This document shows, piece by piece, positions 53,896 to 64,000 of a stretch of DNA of 64,000 nt. The DNA is from Symbiodinium microadriaticum (taxonomy: Eukaryota > Sar > Dinophyceae > Suessiales > Symbiodiniaceae), in assembly GCA_001939145.1 (NCBI GenBank), contig LSRX01000677.1, positions 109,154-173,153 of the forward strand, in the 5' to 3' direction. A model generated the notes under the pieces. The model was not told the origin of the DNA. It made no database searches and saw nothing but the letters and a program-made list of their open reading frames with translations. Position 1 is the stretch's first letter. Each line of letters begins with the position of its first letter. Position numbers and translations under genes: made by a program.

Positions 53896-55443
53896 CGATA
53901 AATGCTTTAACGATAAATTTACTTGCAACTCTCTTTTGTTCCGTTGCTGACATTGATGGCTCTATTCTAATTTCATTTAATAAGATTATATATATAAAGA
54001 ATAGGAAAGAAATTAATTAGAATTTATTCGATACTTTAATTTTCTATATTATATTTCTTATGATAATTTGCTTAGCTTATATTTTATTATGATATTATTA
54101 TGATATTTATTTTGTGCGATTTTTTCTGAAGAAAAATGATGATTCGATTATTATATTTTATCGAAATGAACGATATTCTATGATTAAATTTAGAAAAGAG
54201 ATTTGAATTTCTTTGATTTATTTTATGATCGACTATCTGGGCGATTTAATATATTCTTTTATATACGAATTTATTTTCCGAAAAAAGATTTTTCTAGATT
54301 TGAAATATATTTAGATCTTAACAAATACGATTGCCTTGATGATATGATAGCCATATATTATATTTTCTGATTGTGATTGAAAACGCAATTTTGGATCTAT
54401 AATATCTTTCTAATTTTTAAATTGGAAGTCTTCGATAATTTTAGATTGATACGATGATCTTCTGTAATGAAGTAGTTTTTCTTCGGAATCTTGAGATCCG
54501 ATACCGATAATACGATTTTAGAATGATGAGATGCTCTTAATTTCTCAATCAGAATTCTTAGAAGTCTCGAATTCCGAAGATGACATTTTGAATTTGATAT
54601 GGATCTTCTAATCTTTTATTCACATCTTTTCCGATTTTTGAATTCTACGGATGGACCTTTGGGAGACGCCATTGATCTTGAAATTAGAATTGATTCATAA
54701 TTCGAATACCGAAGCTAGAGATTTAGATAACTGGAAATTGCCTGATATTTAAATTTAATCATCTTGATTTTTAAGTCAGAATTCTCCAATATTCAGGATT
54801 CTGATAAATTTTGAATTGAGAAAAATAATTCTAGACGAATCCAAATTCTGATAATACTTGAATTGCCAAGAGATAATTTTGCATTATTATCTATAAATGA
54901 GAAGTGCTGCAAATCTAGAATTCCGATAATAGAATCTTAGATTTATAGATATCTCTAATTATAAAAAAAGAATTCTTAAAATATTTCGAATATCGAAATT
55001 CATCAATAGGGCACCTTAATTTCATTTCATTAATAAAATTAAGATTTTCTAGGTCTAATGAATTTATTATATTTTGATATAATTTGAATATATATAATAA
55101 ATATATATATATATAAATTAAATATATTTCATAAAATTTCGATTAATTATTTAAAATTTCAAATTATTTATATATATTTCAAATATAGTTATTTCTCATT
55201 TTTTTTAATATTTGTTATATAGAGATTCGTATCATTTTTCATTCTCGTCCTATATAAAGAAAAATTTTAAATATATATCGATTTTTTGTATTGATTGCAA
55301 AATTTAATTCATATAGAAGAAAAAATATTGGAGAAGATTCGTTATTTTCATTAGTGGATGGCAGACGATCGACATAATTTTTGTTGTGCAATTATATGTC
55401 TTCTGTTCATTCATTACGATATATTTATATATTAATCAATTAT

Positions 55444-55519
55444 AGATCGATCAGATATCAAAATATATGAATCATAGATATAGATCGATCAGATATCAAA
55501 ATATATGAATCATAGATAT
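55444..55519. repeat. 38-bp exact tandem duplication
   Basis: Two adjacent identical 38-base copies beginning agatcgatcagatatcaaa. They lie just upstream of the only sizeable ORF in the AT-rich block. Confidence 0.9.
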
Positions 55520-55542
55520 TGATTTTTTCATGAATCAGATAA

Positions 55543-56013
55543 ATGAATAATTCAATAATAAGAAAGGAAATTTTGGGCATTATTTCTCAAGAAGAGCTCC
55601 AAAAGCACGATTTCAAATTTCTAATCTTTCTTGTTCTTATTGTAGAGTTGCAGCTCGTCCATGGCTACGCGACTGGCAAATTCGCTATTATCAATATCAA
55701 GAGATATTTCTATTCAAACCTTGCGCCCCTTGACCATTATAAATCGAAAAAACAGACAAACAGATACGATACCAATATTTCCCGATTCGAAAATCTTGAG
55801 AATACGAAGACATATCTGCACGAAAAACAAGAGATTTCATTCCTTATATTTTCATCGCTAATCATAAAATCTTCGGGAAAAAACCCAATGCTATTATCGC
55901 TTCAAAACCTTCAAGGTTCATATAGCCACGAGCTAAGTTTCGGGGCCGTTTCGGCCTTCCATAATAATAAAAATATAAATAATTTAGAATACCAAAATTT
56001 AATAAATAAGTAG
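55543..56013 (+). CDS. only ORF of note in the AT-rich block
   Basis: A 156-codon frame from ATG, rich in Ile/Asn/Lys. It contains an intron-3'-end-like stretch (tctttcttgttcttattgtag, about 55623-55643). After it a second frame opens at ATG 55661 and reads MATRLANSLLSISRDISIQT, an Arg/Ser-rich start like a mitochondrial presequence. If the intron is real, the second frame is the coding one. No family recognised in either. Confidence 0.3.
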   Translation: MNNSIIRKEILGIISQEELQKHDFKFLIFLVLIVELQLVHGYATGKFAIINIKRYFYSNLAPLDHYKSKKQTNRYDTNISRFENLENTKTYLHEKQEISFLIFSSLIIKSSGKNPMLLSLQNLQGSYSHELSFGAVSAFHNNKNINNLEYQNLINK

Positions 56014-56685
56014 CGAAGTATCAATAATAATATCGATAGAATATTCTTAAATAAAATTATATATAATATCATCATCTTTATCTTTTAAGAACGAATTTTT
56101 AATAATATATTTCTAAAAAATTCTCTCTTATAATTCTTGAAAAATCCCTAAATCAATTAATAAAAAAAACTTAGATTTTTTTGGGCACGCCCATACGAGA
56201 CATAATTATATAAAGAATATAAAGTCAATCAATTTTTTATTCAATATAACCTATTACTTACGACGAAATATAATTGAAAATCTAAATTCAAATTAAAAAA
56301 AACGAAATATATTTTCCAAATAATTATTACATCTATATTTATCATCGTAATATATAAATCTCGGTATCATAAAGTATTCCAAAAAAAATAAAATAAATTT
56401 ATAAATATCGTATTATAAATATACGATACAAAGAATATTTTTTAGCAGAATTCGATTTCGATTATGATCGAATTATTTAATATATAATTAATTTCATAAT
56501 CCTAATATATTTTTACAAAACCAGAGAAGAGATTGAGAAAAAATAATTTAATATTAAATAATTAGATAATCATAAAACGAAGAGATATAAATTCAAACAA
56601 ATAAATATATAGAGACAGATAGAGATATAAATAGAGATATAAATAGAGACAAATAAACAAAGACAGACAAATACAAACAGACGGA

Positions 56686-56990
56686 CACACACACACACAC
56701 AAACGGACACAAACAGACGAACGCAAGCAAACAGACACAGACAGACAATCACACAGACAGACACGCAGACAGACACGCAGACAGACAGACAGACAGACAG
56801 ACAGATAGACAGACAGATAGACAGACACAGACAGACAAACACAAACAGACGGACACAGACGGACGGACACAAACAAACAGACACAGACAGACCGACAGAC
56901 ACAGACACAGACACAGACACAGACACAGACACAGACAAACACAAACAGACAGACACACAGACACGCAGACAGAGAGACAGACAGACAGAA

Positions 56991-57021
<31 letters not shown>

Positions 57022-57095
57022 GACCGACAGACACACACACACAGATACACAGACGGACTAACACACAGACGGACAGACACACAGATAGACAGACA
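56686..57095. repeat. (ACAG)n / (ACAC)n microsatellite
   Basis: Tetramer array, reverse complement in type to 53535-53895. Minus-strand CLSVCLSV ORFs are repeat translations. Confidence 0.95.
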
Positions 57096-58095
57096 GACTC
57101 CATAATCGGGAAATCCATCTTTAGGACCTCTTACAACATTCATTGGGACCCACCATAACCCTTGTTCCGACAATGGCAGTCAGAGTTCACTCGCACCTTC
57201 GCTTGTCTGTTGAAGGGTGAGTCGCGCATCTTGAGTATCGAAATCTCTCTGGCCGGTCTTCCAAGAGAGTGTCATTGTTCACCCGTCGAAAGCAGCAACA
57301 TCGCTGTGTTGCTGCCAAGTTCATTTGCACCCTCTAGCAGCACTAAGGTTAGAGTTAGGCGGAACAGGGTTCAGCAATGACAGACTCCAGCTGGGCTGCC
57401 ATATTTCAGTGCCACTCAAAGTTGCTGCAAATTCCACCATTCGAGATCCAAGCTCCCTGTCCAATTAGTCAGACCCAAAGGCATTGCCAGCGTGGTACTC
57501 GCAGCCACTTCGAGACAGGCTTTTGGCGACCGCTCCCGGAAACACAGCATAGGGCATAGAGCAGTTTCAAGTCATGGCACAAGGCTGAAGCTCTGCATGT
57601 TTCTGCTCTGACTACGCGCGACATGCGGAGCTTTCCTGACGGCATGCAGCTTTTCTAAACCGCCGGTGCACCCCTTCAAGACTTACCAGAGCTTGCTTCC
57701 TGCTCTTGAGCATCTTCAGCCTGCCCACCTATGCCCTAAAACCGACAGCGGAGCAGACGTCCAATTGAGAGAGTGGACTCGGGACGCGCGCCGAAGCACT
57801 TTCAAGCAATGCCCATGTCCTGCGACTGGCACAAGGCGAAGGCTATTTACCACAGAAAGCATAGTTTCGGGGCTCTGTATCGAGACCGTCAGCCTATGCT
57901 TCACTGAAACTAGGAAGGATTGGAATTCTTTGGGGACACAGGCTGCTTCAGCAACTTGATTCGAGTTGCACTCGTCACAAAGGAGGCCAGACTGCTTACG
58001 TTGGGGGTCACACACAAGGAATATCGTCGTTGTTATAGTGTCTGAGACGTGTCTTCTTCTCTTAAGATGCAGTATGCTGTGCCACATCCATCTGA
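57096..58095. other. no gene recognised
   Basis: Balanced base composition returns. Short frames exist on both strands without motifs or firm splice pairs. Confidence 0.45.
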
Positions 58096-58347
58096 GGCTA
58101 CGATGTCATCGCCAAGCAAACCGTGAATGCGAAAGGCCAGCCGGAGAGCCTTAACCAACCTGAAATACTCGCACAACAACCTCAATGCGAAATGTCAAAT
58201 GCTCCAAAGATCACGGAAGACGAACCTTTCAACTTTCTACCCAAGCAGCGTGCCTGTTATTGCGACCCATTGCCAAAGAAGAAGGAAGTGGATGCCGCAA
58301 CGGCCTCGCTCAGAAAGCCAAGTAATGCAGAGAATGCCCTAGTCTAG
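58096..58347 (+). CDS. candidate terminal exon
   Basis: Open frame reading QTVNAKGQPESLNQPEILAQ then KITEDEPFNFLPKQRACYCD and KKKEVDAATASLRK to a TAG. Strongly protein-like polar composition, with an acceptor-like GCCAAG near 58116. No family recognised. Confidence 0.4.
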   Translation, partial: GYDVIAKQTVNAKGQPESLNQPEILAQQPQCEMSNAPKITEDEPFNFLPKQRACYCDPLPKKKEVDAATASLRKPSNAENALV

Positions 58348-59124
58348 GCCGGCTACATCCTTTGCCTCTCCCTCTGGAATGAATGGAAGGGATGATACAC
58401 AGAACTCGAGCTGCAGGAGTCTTTATTCTCATCATTTCATAAGCACCGTGTGCTGGGCGCTAGATGTGTTGAGCCATGCATTGAGAAAGCAATTTCTCCT
58501 GTATCTCTCATGTGCGACTGAAGTCAGGGCTTGCCAAATCGTACAGTCGTAGTACAGTCCAAATCCTGTGCATTGCACGATGCAAGATGCCCCATCACCA
58601 TCACAACAGCTGTGATACGATGTGCTGCCATCGTCACTGTAGCGCCTACACGTGAAGACCAGGCATTCCCAGAAGCGAGTCTGGGGCTTGGCATGCTGAG
58701 TGTACGACTGACGCGAAGAGCGGGTTTGGGCAGTAGTACTCGCCGAAGTCATCTGCCTCGGCGTTTTCCCCTCGAAGCCCCGGCCTTTTGCAGCCCTAAC
58801 GATGCGTTTTAACATTGACTGCTGAAAATGCGGTTCTGGCACCGAAGCAGGCGGATGCATCGGATCACTGCAAGTGACCATGCTCAGAGCATGAAATGTT
58901 CTGAAGCTAAAGTTCTACCGATCTACAGTCTGGAAATCACCCTCTACAATAGTATGTCGTCAAAGGACCATCCTGCGAACCCGACTATGCAGAGACATGT
59001 GCGAGCACTTGCTGGGACAAACACCGGATTCCGCGCAAATCCGTTGTGACCTGGGACCGGAGGGAGATGGTGCTGCGTCTGAAAGGCTGAGCTAAAGCTG
59101 GGAGAAGGACCGAGAATGACTTAC

Positions 59125-59136
59125 TTTCTTATATAC

Positions 59137-59173
<37 letters not shown>

Positions 59174-59272
59174 TATATTGTAGAGACACACACATATATA
59201 TATATATATGTGTATGTGTATATATATATATATTTATTTATTTATTTATCTATGTATTTATTTATTTAACAG
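59125..59272. repeat. (AT)n and (TTTA)n microsatellite
   Basis: Several TA runs followed by tttatttattta. Confidence 0.93.
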
Positions 59273-59299
59273 GATGAGGATGATGGCCAAACTCTAAAC

Positions 59300-59530
59300 A
59301 GGATTAAATTCAATTTAATCCATTCTGAAGCGGGGGCCGGGTCAGGCCAGCCTGGCGGCTAAAATTCGAATTTAACTCGATGTTTGGGGCAAGGGGCCTT
59401 TCCAGAGAGGCTTAAATTCGAAATTAATCCTCCTTTGGGTCGTTAATCCCTCATTGCGGGCAGCCGGCTACAGGATGAACCAGGGCTGACATTCGAATTT
59501 AATCCTGACTAAATTCAACCACATTCAAAA
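59300..59530. repeat. cluster of ATTCGAATTTAATCC palindromic boxes
   Basis: ggattaaattcaatttaatcc (59301-59321) is a near-perfect palindrome. Related boxes occur at 59361-59376, 59412-59430 and 59491-59504. They are separated by GC-rich spacers (gcgggggccggg, gggcagccggc) and framed by TA microsatellites on both sides. Confidence 0.65.
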
Positions 59531-59675
59531 TATTTATACTTATATTCATATATACATATATATATGTATGTATATATCTATATATGTATATGTATGTATA
59601 TATTCGTATATATATATATATATATATACACTTATTTATCTAAGAATCTATCTATTTATTTATGTAACTTTGTTT
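59530..59675. repeat. (TA)n and (ATCT)n microsatellite
   Basis: TATA runs with tatgtata variants, then atctatttattt. Confidence 0.92.
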
Positions 59676-60647
59676 TTTGTCATTTGTTACTCGTTATCAT
59701 TCTTATTCCCACTATCTTCTATCTGCTTCGATTTATGCAATTACTTATCTAACTGTTCACACGTGTATAGCTGTGTGTATATATATATATACACACGGAT
59801 ACATGGTCGACCATTGGCGGAGCATACATCGATGATGTGTGTAATTGCCCATGCCCTGTGAACATACTTCCTCAATCCCAAGCCTGAGCCTAGCGATCTT
59901 TACCACGCAGCCGATCTTCCCTTGGATGCTGCGACCCCCGGTGCACCTGAACCCCTTGGCCAACTCCAGCATCAGAACACCGACGAGAGTCTCGGATGGA
60001 GTTCTACAATCTACAACCTGCGCATGCTTCACCACAGGAACCGTGCATCGACCTATCTCAAGAACAGCCATTTACATCCGGAACACCTGCCACACAAAGA
60101 TCCTGGTGACGCGCTTAACCCTGTAAGCCTATAAGCTATCAGATTCAGGGCTAGCCTATAACTAGCATTCAACTATAAACTATAAAGCTATAATCTCCTC
60201 AGCCACAGTACGGTGTTTCAGCTCGGTGAGGGCAGACTTCTGTAGGCCGCGATCCCAACCTGAAGTTTCTCACGGATTTCAGGGTCGAGCTCCTGGTAGG
60301 CTATGGCGGTTATGGTTATGCGCCAAAAGCAGGGCAGAAAGCCCTGGACTCCGAACAAATTGGCTGTGTACGACCGGGGCTTTCGGGCCGTGGGAAACTT
60401 GCCCTATGTAAGTGTTGAGCGCAGGCCTCTGGGGAAGAAGCATCCTGGACGGTCATGGATACAGTCGGGTAAATCTAGGACAGCCTCCAGGTAACCAATG
60501 CGCCCTCACGAGTGAAACAGATCAATACGCCCTACAGCCACTTGGATAAAATCTTGTGTCCTGTCGCTACACCTTGTTTCTGCAGCAGGCCTGACAAATC
60601 TACCCAAGCCTGAGTCGCATTCTCCAGCCTGCTGAATAACCCTGTTT

Positions 60648-60680
60648 CTTTTAGGGTTTAGGGTTTGGGGAGGGGGGCGA
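60648..60680 (+). repeat. TTTAGGG-like tract
   Basis: Short gggtttagggtttgggg run. Confidence 0.75.
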
Positions 60681-60899
60681 ACTGGTCAGGCATTCTGCGT
60701 GCGCTGCGGCTCGGAATAGGAGCTTGAACTGTGCAGCCGATAGTCCACGAGACACAAACCTCCAACCGCAATCGTCATTAGCAAAGCCAAACCCCTTTCG
60801 CTGTGCAATTCAATTGAGCAGCCGGTGTGGAATCCGACACCATCGCTGTTCCCTCGGGCACACGCGAAACTCACAGGAGTCTCCGCTAAAACAGTGGAA

Positions 60900-62500
60900 G
60901 TAAGCTCCAGAGTATCTGGTTCACCAGTTCATCTTCATAGAATTTCTACATCACCGTGATCTCGGAAGCTTTTGGATGATGGTCGCCGATGTTACTTGGG
61001 AAAGCTGAAGCTTCCTTAGATACAGCCAAAGCACAGCCTCGCGTTCTCATCAACAAGCTGTCGCTCTGTCCTGTGCCAAATGACGATTGCCGTTGAAACT
61101 TAAAGCGAGATGTGAGTCTCTGCTGAAGGCTTTAGCTGCAACTAATCCATTCCCCCGAATTTTAAACGGGCAGGGTGACCTCCCCCCTTTAATAAAGTGT
61201 TCCTATAATCAGAGGGTATTGTTATCTCTCTTGCCATATTTGAGCTATTAGTTGCAATAGTAACAATAACGATCGTAATAGGAATAGCAATGATTAACAA
61301 AAACTGAACGAGTGCGGAAATGGAGGGTTGCTTGCTTAAGGGTTGAGGGGGGGTTTGGGTCTAGGGGTTTAGGGTTTAGGGTCAGGGCCTTCTGTTCTTC
61401 AAGGATCTTGTCGAGCCCTGAGAAACTCACCCTAATTCAGAGTAGGTGTTAAAGGGCAGGGATGATTTCAGGAGGATTCGCCCCAATGTGGTTGATTATT
61501 AGGGCTTGTGTAATAAAAGGGAGATTAATCAAGTCAGGGCTAGGGCTGCTGGGTGTGAAAAGCAGAGGACTCCACTTAACTCTCGCTCACAGAGTAGGGC
61601 GTAACCAATCGTATACCAAGCAAGCAAGGCAACCGAAGAAACAGGGTAGAGCCTGTTTTCCAATAGAAATTTTAGCACCGTGAGGTTAAGTGCACAGCTA
61701 AGAGACAAGGCTAGAGCGACCCCACGTACTAGCGGCGTTTTGCTGGACGTTGCACGAGGCACTTCTTGAGCAGTCAAGCTGCAAGTGAGACAAAGATGGC
61801 ATGAGACGTAACAAGCAACCAAGGTGTACGTGTACACAAAAGTGGGTGACAAATCACACTGGTGTTTAGGGTTGCCGCATTAGCCCTAAGGCCTAAAACC
61901 TGGGATTGGAGACTGGGATGTCTCTCCACCTTCGCCTCGCGGCGGCGCCATGGAAAGATCCCATTGCAGCTGCCTCTGGCTCACCAAGAACGAAAGCCCC
62001 CAGGGATGGATCGCGCTGGACCGCCGCACTCGAAACAAGGAGCACTACATTTTTACAAGGCTTTTCCTCGCCTCTTGGACCTGAACTCAGACCCTCCCCC
62101 AGCGAAGCAGAGCTCCTCAGCACAACCTAGGCCCAGATGCCTGAGGTGTAGATGCGCGGGATTGAAGAAGGAGTGAGTTGTTCGGAGCCTCAGAAGGCTG
62201 CCAGGGTGACACTATCAGTAAAATTTAACTGCGCCTGAGCAAGCACAGCATTTGGGTATGGGTCGACGAAGACGTGCAGTGTCTCTTTCGTGCTTTTTGG
62301 TGGTGATTTGTTGTGCAGGGCTTGGGAACTTCGTGGCATTTTCCGACAAGTCCTGCCGAACCCGAGCTGTTTTCGTGACTTCTAGAGTCTAGAGCCCGAC
62401 TCCATGGCAAATGGCCTAGCTTTCACGCACGCCGGGAACTAGCCTGGAGCAGGATGCGCTTTTGCCCGCAGTGCGGGACCGATCATGGAATGCGCTCGTT
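60900..62500. other. no gene recognised, one telomere-like tract
   Basis: Apart from gggtttagggtttagggt near 61363-61382, only overlapping short frames are seen. The frames at 61862-62176 are open in more than one phase, and none has a motif. Confidence 0.4.
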
Positions 62501-62538
62501 GGGGGGTGTGACGCCGGTAAATGGCACGAAGGGTCAGC

Positions 62539-62727
62539 CTAGGGCCTAGGCTTCCTGCATCCCGGGGTTTTGTGCTGGGGGGGCGGAGCTCCCTTGAACT
62601 TCTGTGGCCCGGACTTGACATACAAGAAGTGGATGCTGTTGGGAATGATCATGATTGCATACATGATCCACCTCAGCTCGTAGGGAGAAACTCCGACGAA
62701 GCGGCTGATGCGGCTGTGCATGCTGTG
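62539..62727 (-). CDS. membrane protein exon, minus strand
   Basis: Reads MHSRISRFVGVSPYELRWIM then YAIMIIPNSIHFLYVKSGPQ. A basic/aromatic lead is followed by a hydrophobic segment and a Lys/Pro tail. The plus-strand frame over it is acidic/His-rich and looks like the shadow. It probably belongs with the exon at 62805. Confidence 0.4.
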   Translation of the reverse strand, partial: HSMHSRISRFVGVSPYELRWIMYAIMIIPNSIHFLYVKSGPQKFKGAPPPQHKTPGCRKPRP

Positions 62728-62804
62728 CTACTGGTCGGCAGTCTGCCTTGCAACGTCCTGACCTGGCATGTCTGCGGCTGATGCCTGCCATCTCTGGGTC
62801 TGAT

Positions 62805-62945
62805 TTACTGCTGCAAATGAGACCGCCGCTGGTTGGACCAAACCACCAGCTGCACCAGAACCACATTCAGCATGAGCAGGGCAACCAACATAAAAGCCTG
62901 CACAGGCCATCTCCGTCGCGAGCAAGCATTCCCAACCCTCCCCCA
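62805..62945 (-). CDS. membrane protein exon, minus strand
   Basis: Reads RRRWPVQAFMLVALLMLNVV then LVQLVVWSNQRRSHLQQ to a TAA. A 19-residue hydrophobic stretch flanked by Arg is a clear transmembrane helix candidate. It is upstream, on the minus strand, of the exon at 62539-62727. No family recognised. Confidence 0.42.
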   Translation of the reverse strand, partial: WGRVGNACSRRRWPVQAFMLVALLMLNVVLVQLVVWSNQRRSHLQQ

Positions 62946-62999
62946 TTATGTGAATCATGCTCCACAGCCTAATGGCTCTACAATCCCAAATCACGGGCA

Positions 63000-64000
63000 G
63001 AAAGATTGTTCTGTCATGCAAAAACAAATCTGAGCAAGTCATGCCTTTGCACGCTGCGAGTCACCGAGGATGTAGGCAATGGGCCAAATCAAGGACTGCC
63101 TGGGCAGCAGATTGCCGATTGCCATGTGGCGTGCTTAAGGATGTTGGTTTCGACCTATATTATGACGTGCAGGTGCCATGTTCCAACGCGACTGCCTTCC
63201 GGCCTGTACGGCTGCTTCTTTAAACCAGATGCATGACAACTATTGCAAGTTCGAGTAGCACTACCACACGGTTGGGTGCTACTGGAACATCGGAGATTGC
63301 CAAGGCGCTACGGCTCTTCCTCATCAAGCTGACAGGCTACATGAACAGCCCAAGCTTGACACTGGCAATCTAGACTGTATGCCACTTCTAGTAATTTCTT
63401 GGGCTCAAGAGTGCTACTCTCCAATACCAACGCAGCATATCCGACATGTTCTGCATTCCACTATGTTTTAACACTATGCCATTTGTTCTTGTTGTTCTTG
63501 TCCCATTGTTCATGTCGTTGTTCTATTGCTCGTTGTCATGACTGCATGATGACCATGGTACTAGCAATGGCAAACAGTTTCATAATTTTCTCAATAATGC
63601 TTGTAATTATTTTTGTTATATGTCTTACTATGATGACTATGATTATGTTGATTGTTGCCTTCATTAGTTCTTTCCGCAGCTTGTGTTGAGGCCAAGGCGG
63701 GCTCGTGGGCATGACGGTATTCAGCGCAGCCTCGCGAGATCAAAAGGCCCTGCAGAGCAGGCCATTCCAAAACCTCTGCTCTCTTAAGCAGCACTGCCAG
63801 TTCTATGCTCATTACAAGCATTAAGTTTGGTGATGTATAATTTTTGCCATTCGCACCTTGGCTTTGGGATTATCGGATACTCTCTCGATCAGCTTCGCAA
63901 GCAGAAGACCCATCTCATCGGCTAAGTTTCAGGCCAGAGCTTCGTAGTACCGCCCCTTGCACAAGACGACAGCACCTTTCCGTGCCCGGCTTGGGGGTGA
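63000..64000. other. no gene recognised
   Basis: Low-complexity tgttcttgttc and atgatgac-type stretches occur at about 63485-63670, giving a hydrophobic plus-strand ORF that I regard as a composition effect. Nothing else can be assigned. Confidence 0.4.

Larger units (their letters stand above)
53896..56685. other. large AT-rich block
   Basis: About 2.8 kb of strikingly AT-rich DNA, unlike anything else here except the short block at 52.6 kb. Almost no open frame, with repeated motifs such as gaattccgataat. It is flanked by microsatellites that are reverse complements of each other (CTGT left, ACAG right). Either a real insertion or foreign DNA joined by the scaffolder. Confidence 0.8.

Noticed and set aside
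53377-54020. Cys/Leu/Ser/Val repeat proteins (VCLSVCLS)
   Set aside because: All frames are translations of the CTGT array; the mirror case at 56562-57173 on the minus strand is the same.
63399-63689. Hydrophobic plus-strand ORF near the window end
   Set aside because: Built from ttgttc, atgatg and attatt low-complexity runs; no splice or motif support.
1-64000. tRNA, rRNA, snRNA or CRISPR features
   Set aside because: Looked for TPsiC-like GGTTCRANNCC boxes with partner A boxes, rRNA-like conserved stretches and regularly spaced repeats with unique spacers; none was convincing by eye.

Overview
The window looks like nuclear DNA of a dinoflagellate, most probably a Symbiodiniaceae-type alga. 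The signs are: no long intact genes; many short open stretches bounded by GT...AG-type splice signals; TTTAGGG-like degenerate tracts scattered throughout; a decayed LINE-type retrotransposon; and very abundant microsatellites. No prokaryotic feature (operon, ribosome binding site, CRISPR) is present. I found no rRNA or tRNA gene and no convincing relic of the dinoflagellate spliced leader. The assignment is inferred from these traits and no database was searched.

Layout. 0-9.5 kb: mostly non-coding, with a few short plus-strand exons rich in Glu/Arg/Gln (coiled-coil type) and TTTAGGG-like and microsatellite tracts. 9.98-12.44 kb: a 5'-truncated, frameshifted non-LTR retrotransposon (reverse transcriptase plus zinc fingers) with a short A tail and an exact 13-bp target-site duplication. 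13-14 kb: more coiled-coil exons. 14.1-14.9 kb: a composite dispersed repeat. 15-32 kb: scattered plus-strand coiled-coil exons. Among them is a family of repeated modules with the core L-x-x-R-V-x-x-C-E, best seen at 25.3-26.2 kb, suggesting one or a few very long, many-exon genes. 32.1-33.3 kb: the clearest gene, a two-exon BAR-domain protein with two NPF motifs, probably endocytic. 37-40.4 kb: exons of unknown function. 41.1-43.9 kb: dispersed exons carrying all three motifs of a DEDDy 3'-5' exonuclease. 44-52.6 kb: further short exons, mostly plus strand. 52.6-57.1 kb: an anomalous zone with two AT-rich blocks, a palindromic element, and microsatellite arrays in inverted orientation either side of the larger AT-rich block. 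57-64 kb: few coding signals, apart from a terminal-exon-like ORF at 58.1 kb and a minus-strand membrane protein near 62.5-62.9 kb.

Most coding calls are single exons judged on splice signals, reading frame and composition. Only the BAR gene, the exonuclease motifs and the retrotransposon are recognised families. The window also contains one 90-base N gap and three single-N joins. Each single-N join is flanked by duplicated sequence that looks like unmerged contig overlap, so local repeat copy numbers should not be trusted there.
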